From: Clostridia bacterium
GTDB taxonomy: Bacteria; Bacillota; Clostridia; Oscillospirales; Acutalibacteraceae
Assembly (NCBI GenBank): GCA_017624675.1
Contig: JAGAMO010000009.1
Span: 186,001-250,000 of the forward strand
Direction: 5' to 3'
DNA: 64,000 nt
The stretch's first letter is position 1. Every line of letters begins with the position of its first letter. Shown piece after piece: positions 33,742-42,644 of this stretch. A program made the translations under genes and the position numbers. The notes under the pieces were generated by a model. That model had not been told where the DNA came from and ran no database searches. It worked only from the letters and a program-made list of their open reading frames with translations.

Positions 33742-34817
33742 AAGCAGGTATATTAACCTGGCACGATGTATTGAACTACGGTTCTGCATTTCAAGCCTAT
33801 GCTTTGCAAGAGGTGTTGAAAGAAAATGGTGCCGATGCAGAAATACTTTCTCACGACAGAAAACTCCCCGATTATTATAGCAATAAACTGCCAATAAAAA
33901 GCATAAAAGGTGTTTTGTGTTGGCTACGCAATCAAACTCCTGCCAGAGTAAAATACCGCAAAGAAACAAAAACGAAATCCGAGAGTTTTATTAAATTTCA
34001 AAGCGAGTATTTAAATGTTAAAAATCATTACTCAAATACAGATGCGGATGTTGTTTATATCGGCAGTGACCAAATCTTTGATATTAACGGTTTGTATTAT
34101 CCTTTCCAATTTGGCGGAGATATAAGTTGTGATAAAATCAATACCTATGCGCCGTCTTTTGGTGAAACAACTTATGAAAAATTAGAGCAGTCCCCTTATT
34201 TTGCTGAGATTTCAGAAAACATTAAGAAATTAAATGTTGTAAACGCAAGAGATGAAAATACAAAAAATATTCTCGAGAAAATTTTGAAAAGGGATATTGA
34301 TATAGTTTTAGACCCCACTTTGCTTTATTCTTTTGAAAAAGAAAAAGCTATGTGGAATAAGCGATTAGTAAAAGAAAAATATTGTCTTATCTACTCCTGG
34401 GGTGGACTAACGGTGACGCCCGAATTTGCTGAATGTTGCAAGAAATTTGCAAAGCAAAACAACTTAAAATTGGTTTCGGTTGGTGAAAGACGCCCTTGGT
34501 GCGATATTCAGTTTGCGTCGGCTTCGCCGATAGAGTTTTTCGAACTTTTTATGCATGCAGATATGGTGCTTACAAATATGTTCCACGGAACCTGTTTTTC
34601 TATTCTTATGGGACGACCCTTCTATTCCTTTGTTATGCCTCATAACGAAAACAAATTGGGCGGTCTGCTTAAGTTTTTAGGTTTAGAAAGTCAAATTGTG
34701 AAGGGTTGCGAAAATTTAAAAATGGAAATCCCAAATATAGATTATGCTGTTGTTAATCCCACCTTGCAAGAAAAAAGAGAAATATCAAAAGCAAATTTGA
34801 TTATAGGGCTTAATTAA
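33738..34817 (+). CDS. Polysaccharide pyruvyl transferase
   Basis: A 359-residue protein of the CsaB/polysaccharide pyruvyl transferase family. It shows GILTWHDVLNYGSAFQAYALQEVL, VVYIGSDQIFDINGLYYP, YAPSFGET, DPTLLY and TNMFHGTCFSILMGRPF. It adds a pyruvate ketal from phosphoenolpyruvate to a sugar, adding negative charge. A minority of relatives have other roles, so the exact target is open. Confidence 0.85.
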   Translation: MKAGILTWHDVLNYGSAFQAYALQEVLKENGADAEILSHDRKLPDYYSNKLPIKSIKGVLCWLRNQTPARVKYRKETKTKSESFIKFQSEYLNVKNHYSNTDADVVYIGSDQIFDINGLYYPFQFGGDISCDKINTYAPSFGETTYEKLEQSPYFAEISENIKKLNVVNARDENTKNILEKILKRDIDIVLDPTLLYSFEKEKAMWNKRLVKEKYCLIYSWGGLTVTPEFAECCKKFAKQNNLKLVSVGERRPWCDIQFASASPIEFFELFMHADMVLTNMFHGTCFSILMGRPFYSFVMPHNENKLGGLLKFLGLESQIVKGCENLKMEIPNIDYAVVNPTLQEKREISKANLIIGLN

Positions 34818-34836
34818 ATTTTAGGAAGGATATAAT

Positions 34837-36342
34837 ATGCAAAGTAAAGGCATTAAAAATGTCGTATTTGGTTTGTTTAACCAGTTCATAACCATTGCTT
34901 TCGGCTTGGTTTTGCCAAGAATGTTTATAATGAGCTATGGTTCAGAAGTTAACGGATTAATTTCCTCTATCAACCAACTGTTTGTATATGTTGCTTTGTT
35001 AGAAGCAGGTATTGGAACCGCTTCATTACAAGCCCTTTATAAAACTATTGCCGAAAATGACAAAGATGCAACTAATGGAATTTTGTCTGCAACACATTAT
35101 TTTTATAAGCAAACAGGTTTTTGGTATTTTATAGCCGTAGTTGTTCTATCTTTAGGCTACCCTTTACTTGTTCCTTCTGAAATACCCTTTTGGACTGTAT
35201 TTTTAGTAATATTTTTCAATGGTCTTGGCGGTGTTGTTAACTACCTTTTCCAAGGGGTATTTAGAATTTTTCTACGTGCAGAGGGAAAAAATTATCTGCT
35301 TTCAAATATAAGTACCTTCACATATTTGGCTACAAGTATTTCAAAAATTTTATTCATTTCTTTAGGCTTTAATATCGTAACTATTCAGATAGCATACTTT
35401 ATAATTACACTTTCTCAAATGCTGTTCATAGTTTTCTATATTAAAAAGAACTATAAATGGATTGATTTGACTGTAACGCCAAATAAAAAAGCATTAAGCA
35501 CAAAAAATTCAGTTATTATACATCAGATTTCTAATTTGGTATTCAGCAATACCGATGTTCTTATATTAACTTTCTTTTCGGGATTAAAAACGGTTAGTGT
35601 ATATACTTTATATAATTCATTTTTTACAATGCTCAAATCCGTTTTATTTAGTTTCTTGGACGGATTGCAATATGCGTTGGGACAAACATTTAATTCTGAC
35701 TTTAAAAAATTCAAGAAAATGCAGGATTTATTCGAGGTTAACTATATTACTTTAACCTTCTTACTGTACACAATTTTATATGTTTTAATATCTCCTTTTA
35801 TCTATTTATACACAAACGATATTAAGGACATAAATTATATCAGTTTTTGGATACCATTATTGTTTACGCTTATTTATTTACTACAGGGTGCAAGAGGCCC
35901 TATGCAGCTTGTAAGCGAATATGCCCGTCATTTCAAACAAACTAGAGGTCAGGCAATAATCGAAATGATTATAAACTTGAGTGTATCAGTAGTGGGCGTA
36001 TATCTTTGGGGAATTTACGGTGTTTTATTCGGCACAATTGCAGCACTGATTTACAGAGCAAATGCAATTATAATATATGTTAATAAACATATTCTTGAAC
36101 GAAATCCTCTGGTTACATATAAGCGTTGGGGTTGGTGCTTCTCAATTTTTGTAATAGTTTGTTTTGTTAATTATTACATTACCTTATCCGTTCGTTCCTA
36201 TTTTGAATTAATTCTATATGCTATTCCCATTACAGTGATTATAACCATTTTGTATATTGGCGGAATGTATATATTTGAAAGAGATTCATTTAAATATTTA
36301 ATATCATTATTAAAAGCAAAAATTCCTTTTTTAAAATCATAA
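34837..36342 (+). CDS. Polysaccharide flippase (Wzx/MOP superfamily)
   Basis: A 501-residue membrane protein with about 12-14 hydrophobic segments. The N-terminal NVVFGLFNQFITIAFGLVLPRMFIMSYGSEVNGLISSINQLFVYVALLEAGIG is characteristic of oligosaccharide flippases in Bacillota. It would move the undecaprenyl-linked repeat unit across the membrane for the EpsG-type polymerase. Last gene of the locus, followed by a terminator shared with mnmE. Confidence 0.9.
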   Translation: MQSKGIKNVVFGLFNQFITIAFGLVLPRMFIMSYGSEVNGLISSINQLFVYVALLEAGIGTASLQALYKTIAENDKDATNGILSATHYFYKQTGFWYFIAVVVLSLGYPLLVPSEIPFWTVFLVIFFNGLGGVVNYLFQGVFRIFLRAEGKNYLLSNISTFTYLATSISKILFISLGFNIVTIQIAYFIITLSQMLFIVFYIKKNYKWIDLTVTPNKKALSTKNSVIIHQISNLVFSNTDVLILTFFSGLKTVSVYTLYNSFFTMLKSVLFSFLDGLQYALGQTFNSDFKKFKKMQDLFEVNYITLTFLLYTILYVLISPFIYLYTNDIKDINYISFWIPLLFTLIYLLQGARGPMQLVSEYARHFKQTRGQAIIEMIINLSVSVVGVYLWGIYGVLFGTIAALIYRANAIIIYVNKHILERNPLVTYKRWGWCFSIFVIVCFVNYYITLSVRSYFELILYAIPITVIITILYIGGMYIFERDSFKYLISLLKAKIPFLKS

Positions 36343-36353
36343 TAAAAAAACAA

Positions 36354-36378
36354 AACCGCCGACTAATAGTCGGCGGTT
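36354..36378. terminator. Bidirectional terminator between the polysaccharide locus and mnmE
   Basis: A 10-base stem (AACCGCCGAC / GTCGGCGGTT) with a TAATA loop, with A and T runs on the two sides. It ends both convergent transcripts. Confidence 0.85.
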
Positions 36379-36382
36379 AATT

Positions 36383-37744
36383 TTATTTTCCAACACAGAA
36401 GCTTCTGAAAATTTCGTCGGCAACCTCGTTTGTAACCCGTCTGCCCGTAAGTTCAAAGAGTGATGCGAGTGCATCGTCAACACAAATGCCAACGGCATCA
36501 AGGGTCTGACCCGAAAGAATTGCATTGTATGCCTCGTCAATTGCATCGAGTGCTCTTTTTGCACAGGCTCTCTGACGCTCGTTTATAAGGTTTGCGCTGT
36601 CAGGACAAATGTTGTTTACACCGCTGATTTCGGCAATTTTGTCCTTAAGGCTTTCGAGCCCGTTGTTTTCCTTTGCGGAAATTTCCACAAGGTTAAAATC
36701 TTTAAATACTTCTCTATCAAGCCGACTGTCAAGGTCGGTTTTGTTTATTATTATAAGTGCATTTCTACCTTTCAAATTTTCAAGCAGTCGCAAATCGTCA
36801 CTGTCTAAAGCTTGAGAGCCGTCAAAAACCGCCAAAATAAGCTGTGCAGTTTCCATACGCTTGATGGCAAGTTCCACACCGATACTCTCGATTTTGTCGC
36901 CCGTGTCACGAATACCCGCTGTGTCAGCAAGGCGGAGGATAATATCACCAAGTCTCACCGTTTCTTCAATAACATCACGGGTTGTTCCCGCAATATCGGT
37001 AACAATCGAGCGGTCGGCACGGCTTAGCATATTCATTAAAGAGGATTTTCCAACATTGGGTTTGCCCACAATGGCGGTTTCAATGCCCTCACGCAAAATT
37101 TTACCCGCATCATAATCTTTAAGCATAATTTCAAGGTCTGTTTTCGCGTTTTCGAGCATTTTTGAAAAGCTTTCGCGGTCAAGACCCTCAATATCTTCGT
37201 CGGGATAATCCGAGAAAACCGAAATTGCGGCGTCCGCCTTTGTTAAAGCGGTAATTATGCCCTCAATTTTCTCGGCAGTTTTGCCAAGGTGCGCCGCGCG
37301 GGAGAGCTTGAGCTGCGCCTCGCTTTCGGCAGAAATCAGACCCATTATGCTTTCAGCCCTTGTTAAATCGGTTTTGCCGTTTAAAAAGGCTCGTTTGGTA
37401 AATTCACCCGCCTCGGCAGGGAAAGCGCCATTTTCTAAAATGAGTCTCAAAGTGTCACGCAAAATAATTGCGCCGCCGTGGAGAGTGATTTCAACCGTAT
37501 CCTCACCCGTAAAGCTGTTGGGAGCTTTGAAAACCAATGCAACGCCGTCGTCAATAACACTGTCGCCATCCTTAACCTGTCCGTATGCGGCGGTGTAGCC
37601 CTTAAAATCGGCTAATTTCTTTCCGCTAAAGGGGAAAAACACCTTGTCCGCAACCTCTAAAGCCTTATCGCCCGAAATTCTGATTACACCCAAAGCCGAC
37701 TGACCCTGAGCCGTGGCAATAGCGGCAACTGTGCGCTCTGACAT
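36383..37744 (-). CDS. mnmE: tRNA modification GTPase MnmE
   Basis: A 453-residue GTPase. The N-terminal folate-binding domain (TVAAIATAQGQSALGVIRISG, NSFTGEDTVEITLHGG) is followed by a G domain with VGKPNVGKSSLMNMLSRADRSIVTDIAGTTRD and NKTD. The C-terminal CVGK tail supplies the catalytic cysteine. With MnmG it modifies the wobble uridine of several tRNAs. I chose ATG at 37744, with GGGGAG eight bases ahead; the GTG nine bases earlier overlaps the upstream stop region. Last gene of a seven-gene minus-strand operon. Confidence 0.97.
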   Translation of the reverse strand: MSERTVAAIATAQGQSALGVIRISGDKALEVADKVFFPFSGKKLADFKGYTAAYGQVKDGDSVIDDGVALVFKAPNSFTGEDTVEITLHGGAIILRDTLRLILENGAFPAEAGEFTKRAFLNGKTDLTRAESIMGLISAESEAQLKLSRAAHLGKTAEKIEGIITALTKADAAISVFSDYPDEDIEGLDRESFSKMLENAKTDLEIMLKDYDAGKILREGIETAIVGKPNVGKSSLMNMLSRADRSIVTDIAGTTRDVIEETVRLGDIILRLADTAGIRDTGDKIESIGVELAIKRMETAQLILAVFDGSQALDSDDLRLLENLKGRNALIIINKTDLDSRLDREVFKDFNLVEISAKENNGLESLKDKIAEISGVNNICPDSANLINERQRACAKRALDAIDEAYNAILSGQTLDAVGICVDDALASLFELTGRRVTNEVADEIFRSFCVGK

Positions 37745-37749
37745 TGTTT

Positions 37750-37962
37750 TCACTCCCCTATAAATTCAAATCTCTTGAATATTTTGCCGTCTCTCTCGAC
37801 GGTCTCGTTCCACATAACAGCAGGTCTTACCCAAACCTTGCCGTCGTTTTTCAAATCCTTATACACAACCATTTCTTCAAGGGTTTCGGAGTGTTTGGCA
37901 ATAGCCACAACCTCATACTCGTTGCCCTTGAAATGGCGGTATTTTCCAAGTTTTATATCCAT
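37750..37962 (-). CDS. DUF1653 family small protein
   Basis: A 70-residue protein with the DUF1653 pattern: GKYRHFKGNEYEVVAIAKHSETLEEMVVYKDL, then VWVRPAVMWNETVERDGK and RFEFIGE. The fold is a small beta-rich domain and its function is not established. Its start overlaps the M18 peptidase stop by one base, and it ends just before mnmE. The operon context is housekeeping. Confidence 0.85.
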   Translation of the reverse strand: MDIKLGKYRHFKGNEYEVVAIAKHSETLEEMVVYKDLKNDGKVWVRPAVMWNETVERDGKIFKRFEFIGE

Positions 37963-39356
37963 TATTTCATAAATTCATACATTGCCTTATAGCACATGTA
38001 GATGTCAAGCTTAGATGTAGTCTCAAAGGGTGCGTGCATTGAAAGAACGGGAACACCCAAGTCAACAACATCAATTCCTAAATTGGCGATAAACTGAGCC
38101 ACAGTTCCGCCGCCGCCTAAATCAACCCGTCCTAGTTCTCCGCTTTGCCAGAAGATGTTATTATCGTCTAACAATTTGCGGATATATGCCATATACTCGG
38201 CAGAAGCGTCGGATGTGCCGGATTTTCCTCTGGCACCTGTATATTTTGTAACCACAACACCGTAATTCAAGCGACTTGCATTTCTTCTTTCCATAACATC
38301 CTGGAAAGTGGGGTCAAGACCTGCATTAACATCGGCAGAAAGGCATTTTGAGTTTCTGATAGCTATTGTGCCGTCGCCATTTTGCATTTTTGCAAGGTCG
38401 CCGATTACATATCTTAGGAAATCGGAGTCTAGACCCGTATTACCCATTGAGCCTACCTCTTCCTTATCAGCAAGGATGGCAACAGCAGTCTTTTCGGGGG
38501 CTTCAACATCTAAAATCGCCTTGAGTGCGGGGTATGCGCAAACACGGTCATCTTGACCGTATGCGCCAACGAGGGAGCGGTCAAAACCAATGTCACACGC
38601 CTTGAAAGCGGGGACAATTTCAAGCTCAGCAGAGAGGAAATCCTCTTCAACAATGCCATATTTCTCGTTTAAAATCTTTAAGATATTTAGTTTAACAAGG
38701 TTACTGCCCTTGTCATCCTTAAAGGGATGAGAACCGATTAAAACATTAAGCTCCTCGCCCTTAATACCCTCGTTTAGAGTGCGTTTGCTTTGCTCCTGAG
38801 CCAAGTGGGGAAGCAAATCGTTTATAACAAACTTGGGCTCGTTTTCGTTTTCGCCGATGGAAACCTCTTTAACAGTTCCGTCCTTAAGGGCAAAAACGCC
38901 GTGGAGCGCCAAAGGAATTGCGGTCCATTGATATTTCTTAATTCCGCCGTAGTAGTGAGTTTTGAAAAGCGCCAACTCAATTTCCTCATAAAGGGGGTTG
39001 GGTTTTAAATCAAGACGGGGAGAATCAATGTGTGCGGCGCTGATATTAACGCCCTTTTCCACAGCCTCTTTACCGATAACGCAAAGGGCAATGCTTTTGC
39101 CACGGTTGTTAATGTAAACCTTGTCACCAGCATTATAAACCTTGCCGTATTCGAACTCCTTAAATCCCTTTTCCTCTGCTGCTTTAATAGTTTCCTTTAC
39201 AGCCTCACGCTCGGTTTTTGCATTATCCAAAAAAGCCTTGTAACCCTCGGCAAAGTCCAATGCCTTAGAAAGTGTGTCGTCGTCTGCCTTTAAAAGAGCG
39301 TTTTTAGGCTCCATTGTAAGCTCCTTTGCTAAACGCTCTGCTTGTGTTTCTGCCAT
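37962..39356 (-). CDS. M18 family aspartyl aminopeptidase
   Basis: A 464-residue zinc aminopeptidase of family M18. Metal-binding and active-site segments are visible: GVNISAAHIDSPRLDLKPNP, DDRVCAYPAL, LADKEEVGSMGNTG and a C-terminal VPVLSMHAPFETTSKLDIY. Members cleave N-terminal acidic or neutral residues from peptides in the cytoplasm. Length is normal. It is two bases after coaE in the operon, with no evident functional link to its neighbours. Confidence 0.92.
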   Translation of the reverse strand: MAETQAERLAKELTMEPKNALLKADDDTLSKALDFAEGYKAFLDNAKTEREAVKETIKAAEEKGFKEFEYGKVYNAGDKVYINNRGKSIALCVIGKEAVEKGVNISAAHIDSPRLDLKPNPLYEEIELALFKTHYYGGIKKYQWTAIPLALHGVFALKDGTVKEVSIGENENEPKFVINDLLPHLAQEQSKRTLNEGIKGEELNVLIGSHPFKDDKGSNLVKLNILKILNEKYGIVEEDFLSAELEIVPAFKACDIGFDRSLVGAYGQDDRVCAYPALKAILDVEAPEKTAVAILADKEEVGSMGNTGLDSDFLRYVIGDLAKMQNGDGTIAIRNSKCLSADVNAGLDPTFQDVMERRNASRLNYGVVVTKYTGARGKSGTSDASAEYMAYIRKLLDDNNIFWQSGELGRVDLGGGGTVAQFIANLGIDVVDLGVPVLSMHAPFETTSKLDIYMCYKAMYEFMK

Positions 39357-39358
39357 AA

Positions 39359-39937
39359 TTACCTCTCCTTTATCTCGGTTAGTATTTCCGCAAATTTCTT
39401 TGTTATTTCGGTCTCGTCGCCGTTATTGTAAATTAAAACATTGCAATTTTCTTTAAAAAACTCGTCGGGTTTTCCCGCATTCATTCTAAGAATTGCATAC
39501 TCTCGGCTTATATTGTCTCGTTTGCAAATTCTCTCAAGGCGTTTTCCTCTGTCCGCCAAAACACCGATTACAGCGTCGCACTTTTTATTTAGTCCGCTCT
39601 CAATAAGTGTTGGCGCATCAAGTAAAACATATTCACTGTCGCACTCTTTTTCCACCAAAGCGGTAATATGGGGCAACAAGGTTTTGTTTAAAAGCTCGGT
39701 GTTTTCGGGGGTTGAAAAGGCCTTTCTTGCCAAGGCTTTGCGGTCAAGCTCACCATTTTCTGAAAGTATTTCACTTGAAAAAACCTTAACTAGTGCTTTT
39801 AAACCCTCACTGTCTTTAACAACCGCTTGTCTTGCAACCTTGTCGCAATCAATAACTTTAAAACCTAAGCTTTGGGCGGTGGCGGTCAAGATACTTTTAC
39901 CCGCACCCGTGGGACCCGTTAAACCTATGATTTTCAT
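39359..39937 (-). CDS. coaE: Dephospho-CoA kinase
   Basis: A 192-residue P-loop kinase beginning MKIIGLTGPTGAGKSILTATAQSLGFKVIDCDKVARQ. It contains LLDAPTLIESGLNKKCD and the lid RICKRDNIS. It phosphorylates dephospho-CoA at the 3' hydroxyl, the last step of coenzyme A synthesis. coaX, for the first step, lies at 12.5 kb. It overlaps tsaC by four bases. Confidence 0.95.
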   Translation of the reverse strand: MKIIGLTGPTGAGKSILTATAQSLGFKVIDCDKVARQAVVKDSEGLKALVKVFSSEILSENGELDRKALARKAFSTPENTELLNKTLLPHITALVEKECDSEYVLLDAPTLIESGLNKKCDAVIGVLADRGKRLERICKRDNISREYAILRMNAGKPDEFFKENCNVLIYNNGDETEITKKFAEILTEIKER

Positions 39938-40944
39938 AAAGTAATCACCTTAAATCCTGAGGCTCTAAGCAGTCGGTTATAAACCGCAAGTCCTATGCCC
40001 GTTTTTGTGGGAGCGTGAATATAAACCTCTTTAGCGCCCATTTCGTCGACCTCTCGCAAAGCCGCAAAAACGCTGTGCGCCAAGGTTTCCTCACTTTTTG
40101 CTTCACCGTAGCAAAGGGTGGGAATTTTAATTTTCTCTAAATCTTCCTTAAAGCAAATTGCAACACTGTCACTTTTCGAGTTTACAAACTCTGAGAAAGC
40201 GTCACTCTCACCCTCAACCAAAAAGCTTTCGGTCTTGGGGGCATAGTGCTTATATTTCATACCAGGAGATGCCACCTGTTTGCCCTTTTCAGGCTCTGCA
40301 AGTACTGCCTTGTCAAGCACAATATCGGGTATAACTCCCCTTAACTGCTCGGGGGTGATGCCGCCCGGTCTTAAAAGCCTCGGTGGTTGTTCGCAAAAGG
40401 TAACCACTGTCGATTCAACACCGACACTGCATTCATCTGAATAAACAACAGCGTCAATTCTACCCTCTAAATCCGCCCAGACGTGTTCGGGGGTTGTGGG
40501 GCTTGGGCTTCCCGACCTGTTTGCCGAGGGTGCCGCAAGGGGCAGACCACTTTGTCTTATTATCTCTGCCGTGATTTCATTATCGGGCAGTCTTATGGCA
40601 ACTGTATCTAAATTCGGGGATATGCAGTCGCCGATTTTCTCGGTTTTAGGTAAAATCATTGTAAAAGGACCGGGCCAAAATTTCTCGGCGCATTTAAGGG
40701 CAATTTCGGGGATTTCTCTTGCTATATCCTTTAACATTTCCATATCACAAATGTGGACAATAAGGGGGTTATCCTGCGGTCTGCCCTTGGCTTTAAAAAT
40801 CTTTTTAACCGCGTCCTCATCATAGCAATTAGCCGCAAGACCATAAACCGTTTCGGTGGGAACGGCTACAATTCCGCCATTTTTTAAAATTTCACAGGCG
40901 GTTTTTATTCCATTTTTATCGTCTTTCAGCTTTTTGGTTTCCAT
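39934..40944 (-). CDS. tsaC: L-threonylcarbamoyladenylate synthase (Sua5/YrdC family)
   Basis: A 336-residue Sua5-type enzyme. The N-terminal YrdC domain has GGIVAVPTETVYGLAANCYDEDAVKKIFKAKGRPQDNPLIVHI (about 24-66) and the later SANRSGSPSPTT and ESTVVTF segments. A C-terminal Sua5 domain (about 230-336) follows SPGMKYKHYAP. It makes threonylcarbamoyl-AMP from threonine, bicarbonate and ATP for t6A in tRNA. The partner that transfers it, TsaD, begins at the right edge of this window. Confidence 0.95.
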   Translation of the reverse strand: METKKLKDDKNGIKTACEILKNGGIVAVPTETVYGLAANCYDEDAVKKIFKAKGRPQDNPLIVHICDMEMLKDIAREIPEIALKCAEKFWPGPFTMILPKTEKIGDCISPNLDTVAIRLPDNEITAEIIRQSGLPLAAPSANRSGSPSPTTPEHVWADLEGRIDAVVYSDECSVGVESTVVTFCEQPPRLLRPGGITPEQLRGVIPDIVLDKAVLAEPEKGKQVASPGMKYKHYAPKTESFLVEGESDAFSEFVNSKSDSVAICFKEDLEKIKIPTLCYGEAKSEETLAHSVFAALREVDEMGAKEVYIHAPTKTGIGLAVYNRLLRASGFKVITL

Positions 40945-40947
40945 TTT

Positions 40948-42024
40948 TTACTGTTCCTGTTCTTGCTTTAATGCCTCGGCGCGATAGTGGGTGATAAGTG
41001 CATCTACTACCTCGTCAATATCTCCGTTTAAAATTTGGTCTAACTTATAAAGGGTAAGACCGATTCTGTGGTCAGTAACTCTGCCTTGGGGATAGTTATA
41101 GGTTCTGATACGCTCACTGCGGTCGCCCGTTCCAACCTGAGATTTACGGTCGGAAGCAATAGCGGCATCGTGCTCACGCTGAGCCTCGTCCAAAAGACGA
41201 GAACGCAAAATTTTAAGAGCCTTATCCTTGTTTTTAAACTGGCTTCGCTCGTCCTGACACTCAACAACTGTGCCTGTGGGTATGTGAGTCACACGAATAG
41301 CCGAGGAAGTCTTGTTAATGTGCTGACCGCCGGCACCTGATGAACGGAAGGTGTCAATTTTGAGGTCGGCAGGGTTGATTTCAAGCTCAACATCCTCAGC
41401 CTCGGGAAGAACTGCAACCGTTACAGTCGAGGTGTGAATTCTGCCCTGAGTTTCGGTATCGGGCACACGCTGAACACGGTGAACACCGCTTTCAAACTTA
41501 AGACGGGAATATGCACCTGCACCCTCTATCATAAAGCTTATTTCCTTGTAACCGCCAAGCTCGGTTTCGTTGGCATTTACAACCTCGGTGCTCCAGCGTC
41601 TCGACTCGGCATACATTGTATACATTCTGTAAAGGCTACCCGCAAACAAAGCGGCTTCCTCGCCACCTGCACCACCGCGGATTTCCACAATAACATTCTT
41701 CTCATCATTGGGGTCTTTTGGAAGTAGCAGAATTTTAAGCTCGTCGGCAAAAATTTCAATGTTTTCCTTTGCCATTTTAAGCTCTTCTTCGGCGAGTTCT
41801 TTAAGTTCCCTGTCAAGTCCAGACTCGGCTAAAATTTCAAGGGCGCCCTTTTCGGCGTTTTTAGCGTCGGTATACTCTTTATATTTTTCAACAATAGGGG
41901 TAAGCTCACTGTGTTCCTTCATGAGTTTTCTAAAAAGCTCGTTATTTGAAGCAACATCGGGTCGGGTTAGCTCAATTCCAATTTGGTCGTAACGGTTTAC
42001 AACCGCGTCTAATTTATTAAACAT
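40948..42024 (-). CDS. prfA: Peptide chain release factor 1
   Basis: A 358-residue class I release factor. The stop-codon recognition motif P188-D189-T190 ([14 protein letters not shown]) is the PxT type of RF1, so it reads UAA and UAG. The catalytic GGQ is at 232-234 ([17 protein letters not shown]). Length is normal. It sits between a DUF951 gene and tsaC with gaps of two or three bases. Confidence 0.97.
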   Translation of the reverse strand: MFNKLDAVVNRYDQIGIELTRPDVASNNELFRKLMKEHSELTPIVEKYKEYTDAKNAEKGALEILAESGLDRELKELAEEELKMAKENIEIFADELKILLLPKDPNDEKNVIVEIRGGAGGEEAALFAGSLYRMYTMYAESRRWSTEVVNANETELGGYKEISFMIEGAGAYSRLKFESGVHRVQRVPDTETQGRIHTSTVTVAVLPEAEDVELEINPADLKIDTFRSSGAGGQHINKTSSAIRVTHIPTGTVVECQDERSQFKNKDKALKILRSRLLDEAQREHDAAIASDRKSQVGTGDRSERIRTYNYPQGRVTDHRIGLTLYKLDQILNGDIDEVVDALITHYRAEALKQEQEQ

Positions 42025-42026
42025 AT

Positions 42027-42215
42027 TTACTCTCCGTCGGTTTCCAAGATTTTTTTAATGTTTTTTTCAGCCTTACTTCTGGGTATCAATATTTCGTGGC
42101 CGCAACCCTCACAAACGAGTTTAAAATCCATTCCAATTCTCGTTACTTTAAAGATATTGCTACCGCAAGGATGACTTTTTTTCATAACCAGTCGGTCGTT
42201 TACATTAATTTCCAT
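42027..42215 (-). CDS. DUF951 family small protein
   Basis: A 62-residue protein. The sequence contains [50 protein letters not shown], the DUF951 signature with three cysteines in HPCGS and CEGCGH, which may bind metal. Its function is unknown; it occurs widely in Bacillota. First gene of the prfA-mnmE operon, with its own promoter just upstream. Confidence 0.9.
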   Translation of the reverse strand: MEINVNDRLVMKKSHPCGSNIFKVTRIGMDFKLVCEGCGHEILIPRSKAEKNIKKILETDGE

Positions 42216-42240
42216 AACACACCGCCTATTCTAACACCTT

Positions 42241-42269
42241 ATTATATAATATATTACATCTAAAAGCAA
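42241..42269 (-). promoter_or_regulatory. Promoter of the DUF951-prfA-mnmE operon
   Basis: On the minus strand TTGCTT (42264-42269), 17 bases and TATAAT (42241-42246). It is divergent from the histidine promoter about 25 bases away. Confidence 0.75.
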
Positions 42270-42292
42270 GTGGGAAACCATTGAAAAAAGGC

Positions 42293-42321
42293 TTGACTTT
42301 AGTGCACTAATGTGGTACTAT
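42293..42321 (+). promoter_or_regulatory. Promoter of the histidine operon
   Basis: TTGACT (42293-42298), 17 bases and TACTAT (42316-42321), followed by the GGAGGAG ribosome binding site of the TrpR-family regulator gene. The spacer holds a perfect palindrome, so the promoter is likely repressible. Confidence 0.75.
42299..42310. promoter_or_regulatory. Candidate operator for the TrpR-family regulator
   Basis: TTAGTGCACTAA is a perfect 12-base palindrome lying exactly between the -35 and -10 elements of the histidine promoter. Its CTA/TAG-centred half-sites look like operators of TrpR-family repressors. The adjacent gene encodes such a regulator, so autoregulation together with the his genes is the simplest reading. 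Confidence 0.6.
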
Positions 42322-42353
42322 GGTAAAGTATTATTTTTTTGGAGGAGTTTATC

Positions 42354-42644
42354 TTGAAAAAGAACCCCAATTTACAAGATTTTTTCAAAGCAGTTTTAAG
42401 CCTTAAAACTCTTGAAGAATGCAATATGTTTTTTGACGATATTTGCACAATTCAGGAAATAGAAGCCCTTTCTCAGCGTTTTGAGGTGGCAATGCTTTTA
42501 TGCGAAGGAAAAAGCTATAACGACATTAACCGTTTGACAGGTGCTTCTACTACCACCATCGGTAGGGTTAGCAAGTGCTTAAATTACGGTGACGGCGGTT
42601 ACAAAACCGCTATCAAGCGCGTAAAGGAGAGCCAAGATGATTAA
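42354..42644 (+). CDS. TrpR-family (YerC/HisR-like) transcriptional regulator
   Basis: A 96-residue all-helical regulator of the TrpR/YerC family. It contains EECNMFFDDICTIQEIEALSQRFEVAMLLCEGKSYNDI, followed by the helix-turn-helix NRLTGASTTTIGRVSKCLNYG (about 59-79). I chose the TTG at 42354 because GGAGGAG precedes it by nine bases; a longer in-frame start would lie inside that site. It overlaps hisZG by eight bases and so belongs to the histidine operon, probably repressing it in response to histidine. The effector is inferred from context. Confidence 0.85.
   Translation: MKKNPNLQDFFKAVLSLKTLEECNMFFDDICTIQEIEALSQRFEVAMLLCEGKSYNDINRLTGASTTTIGRVSKCLNYGDGGYKTAIKRVKESQDD

Noticed and set aside
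14157..36342. Mobile element or prophage carrying the polysaccharide locus
   Set aside because: No integrase, transposase, attachment-site repeats or phage genes are seen. The composition shift alone does not define an element.
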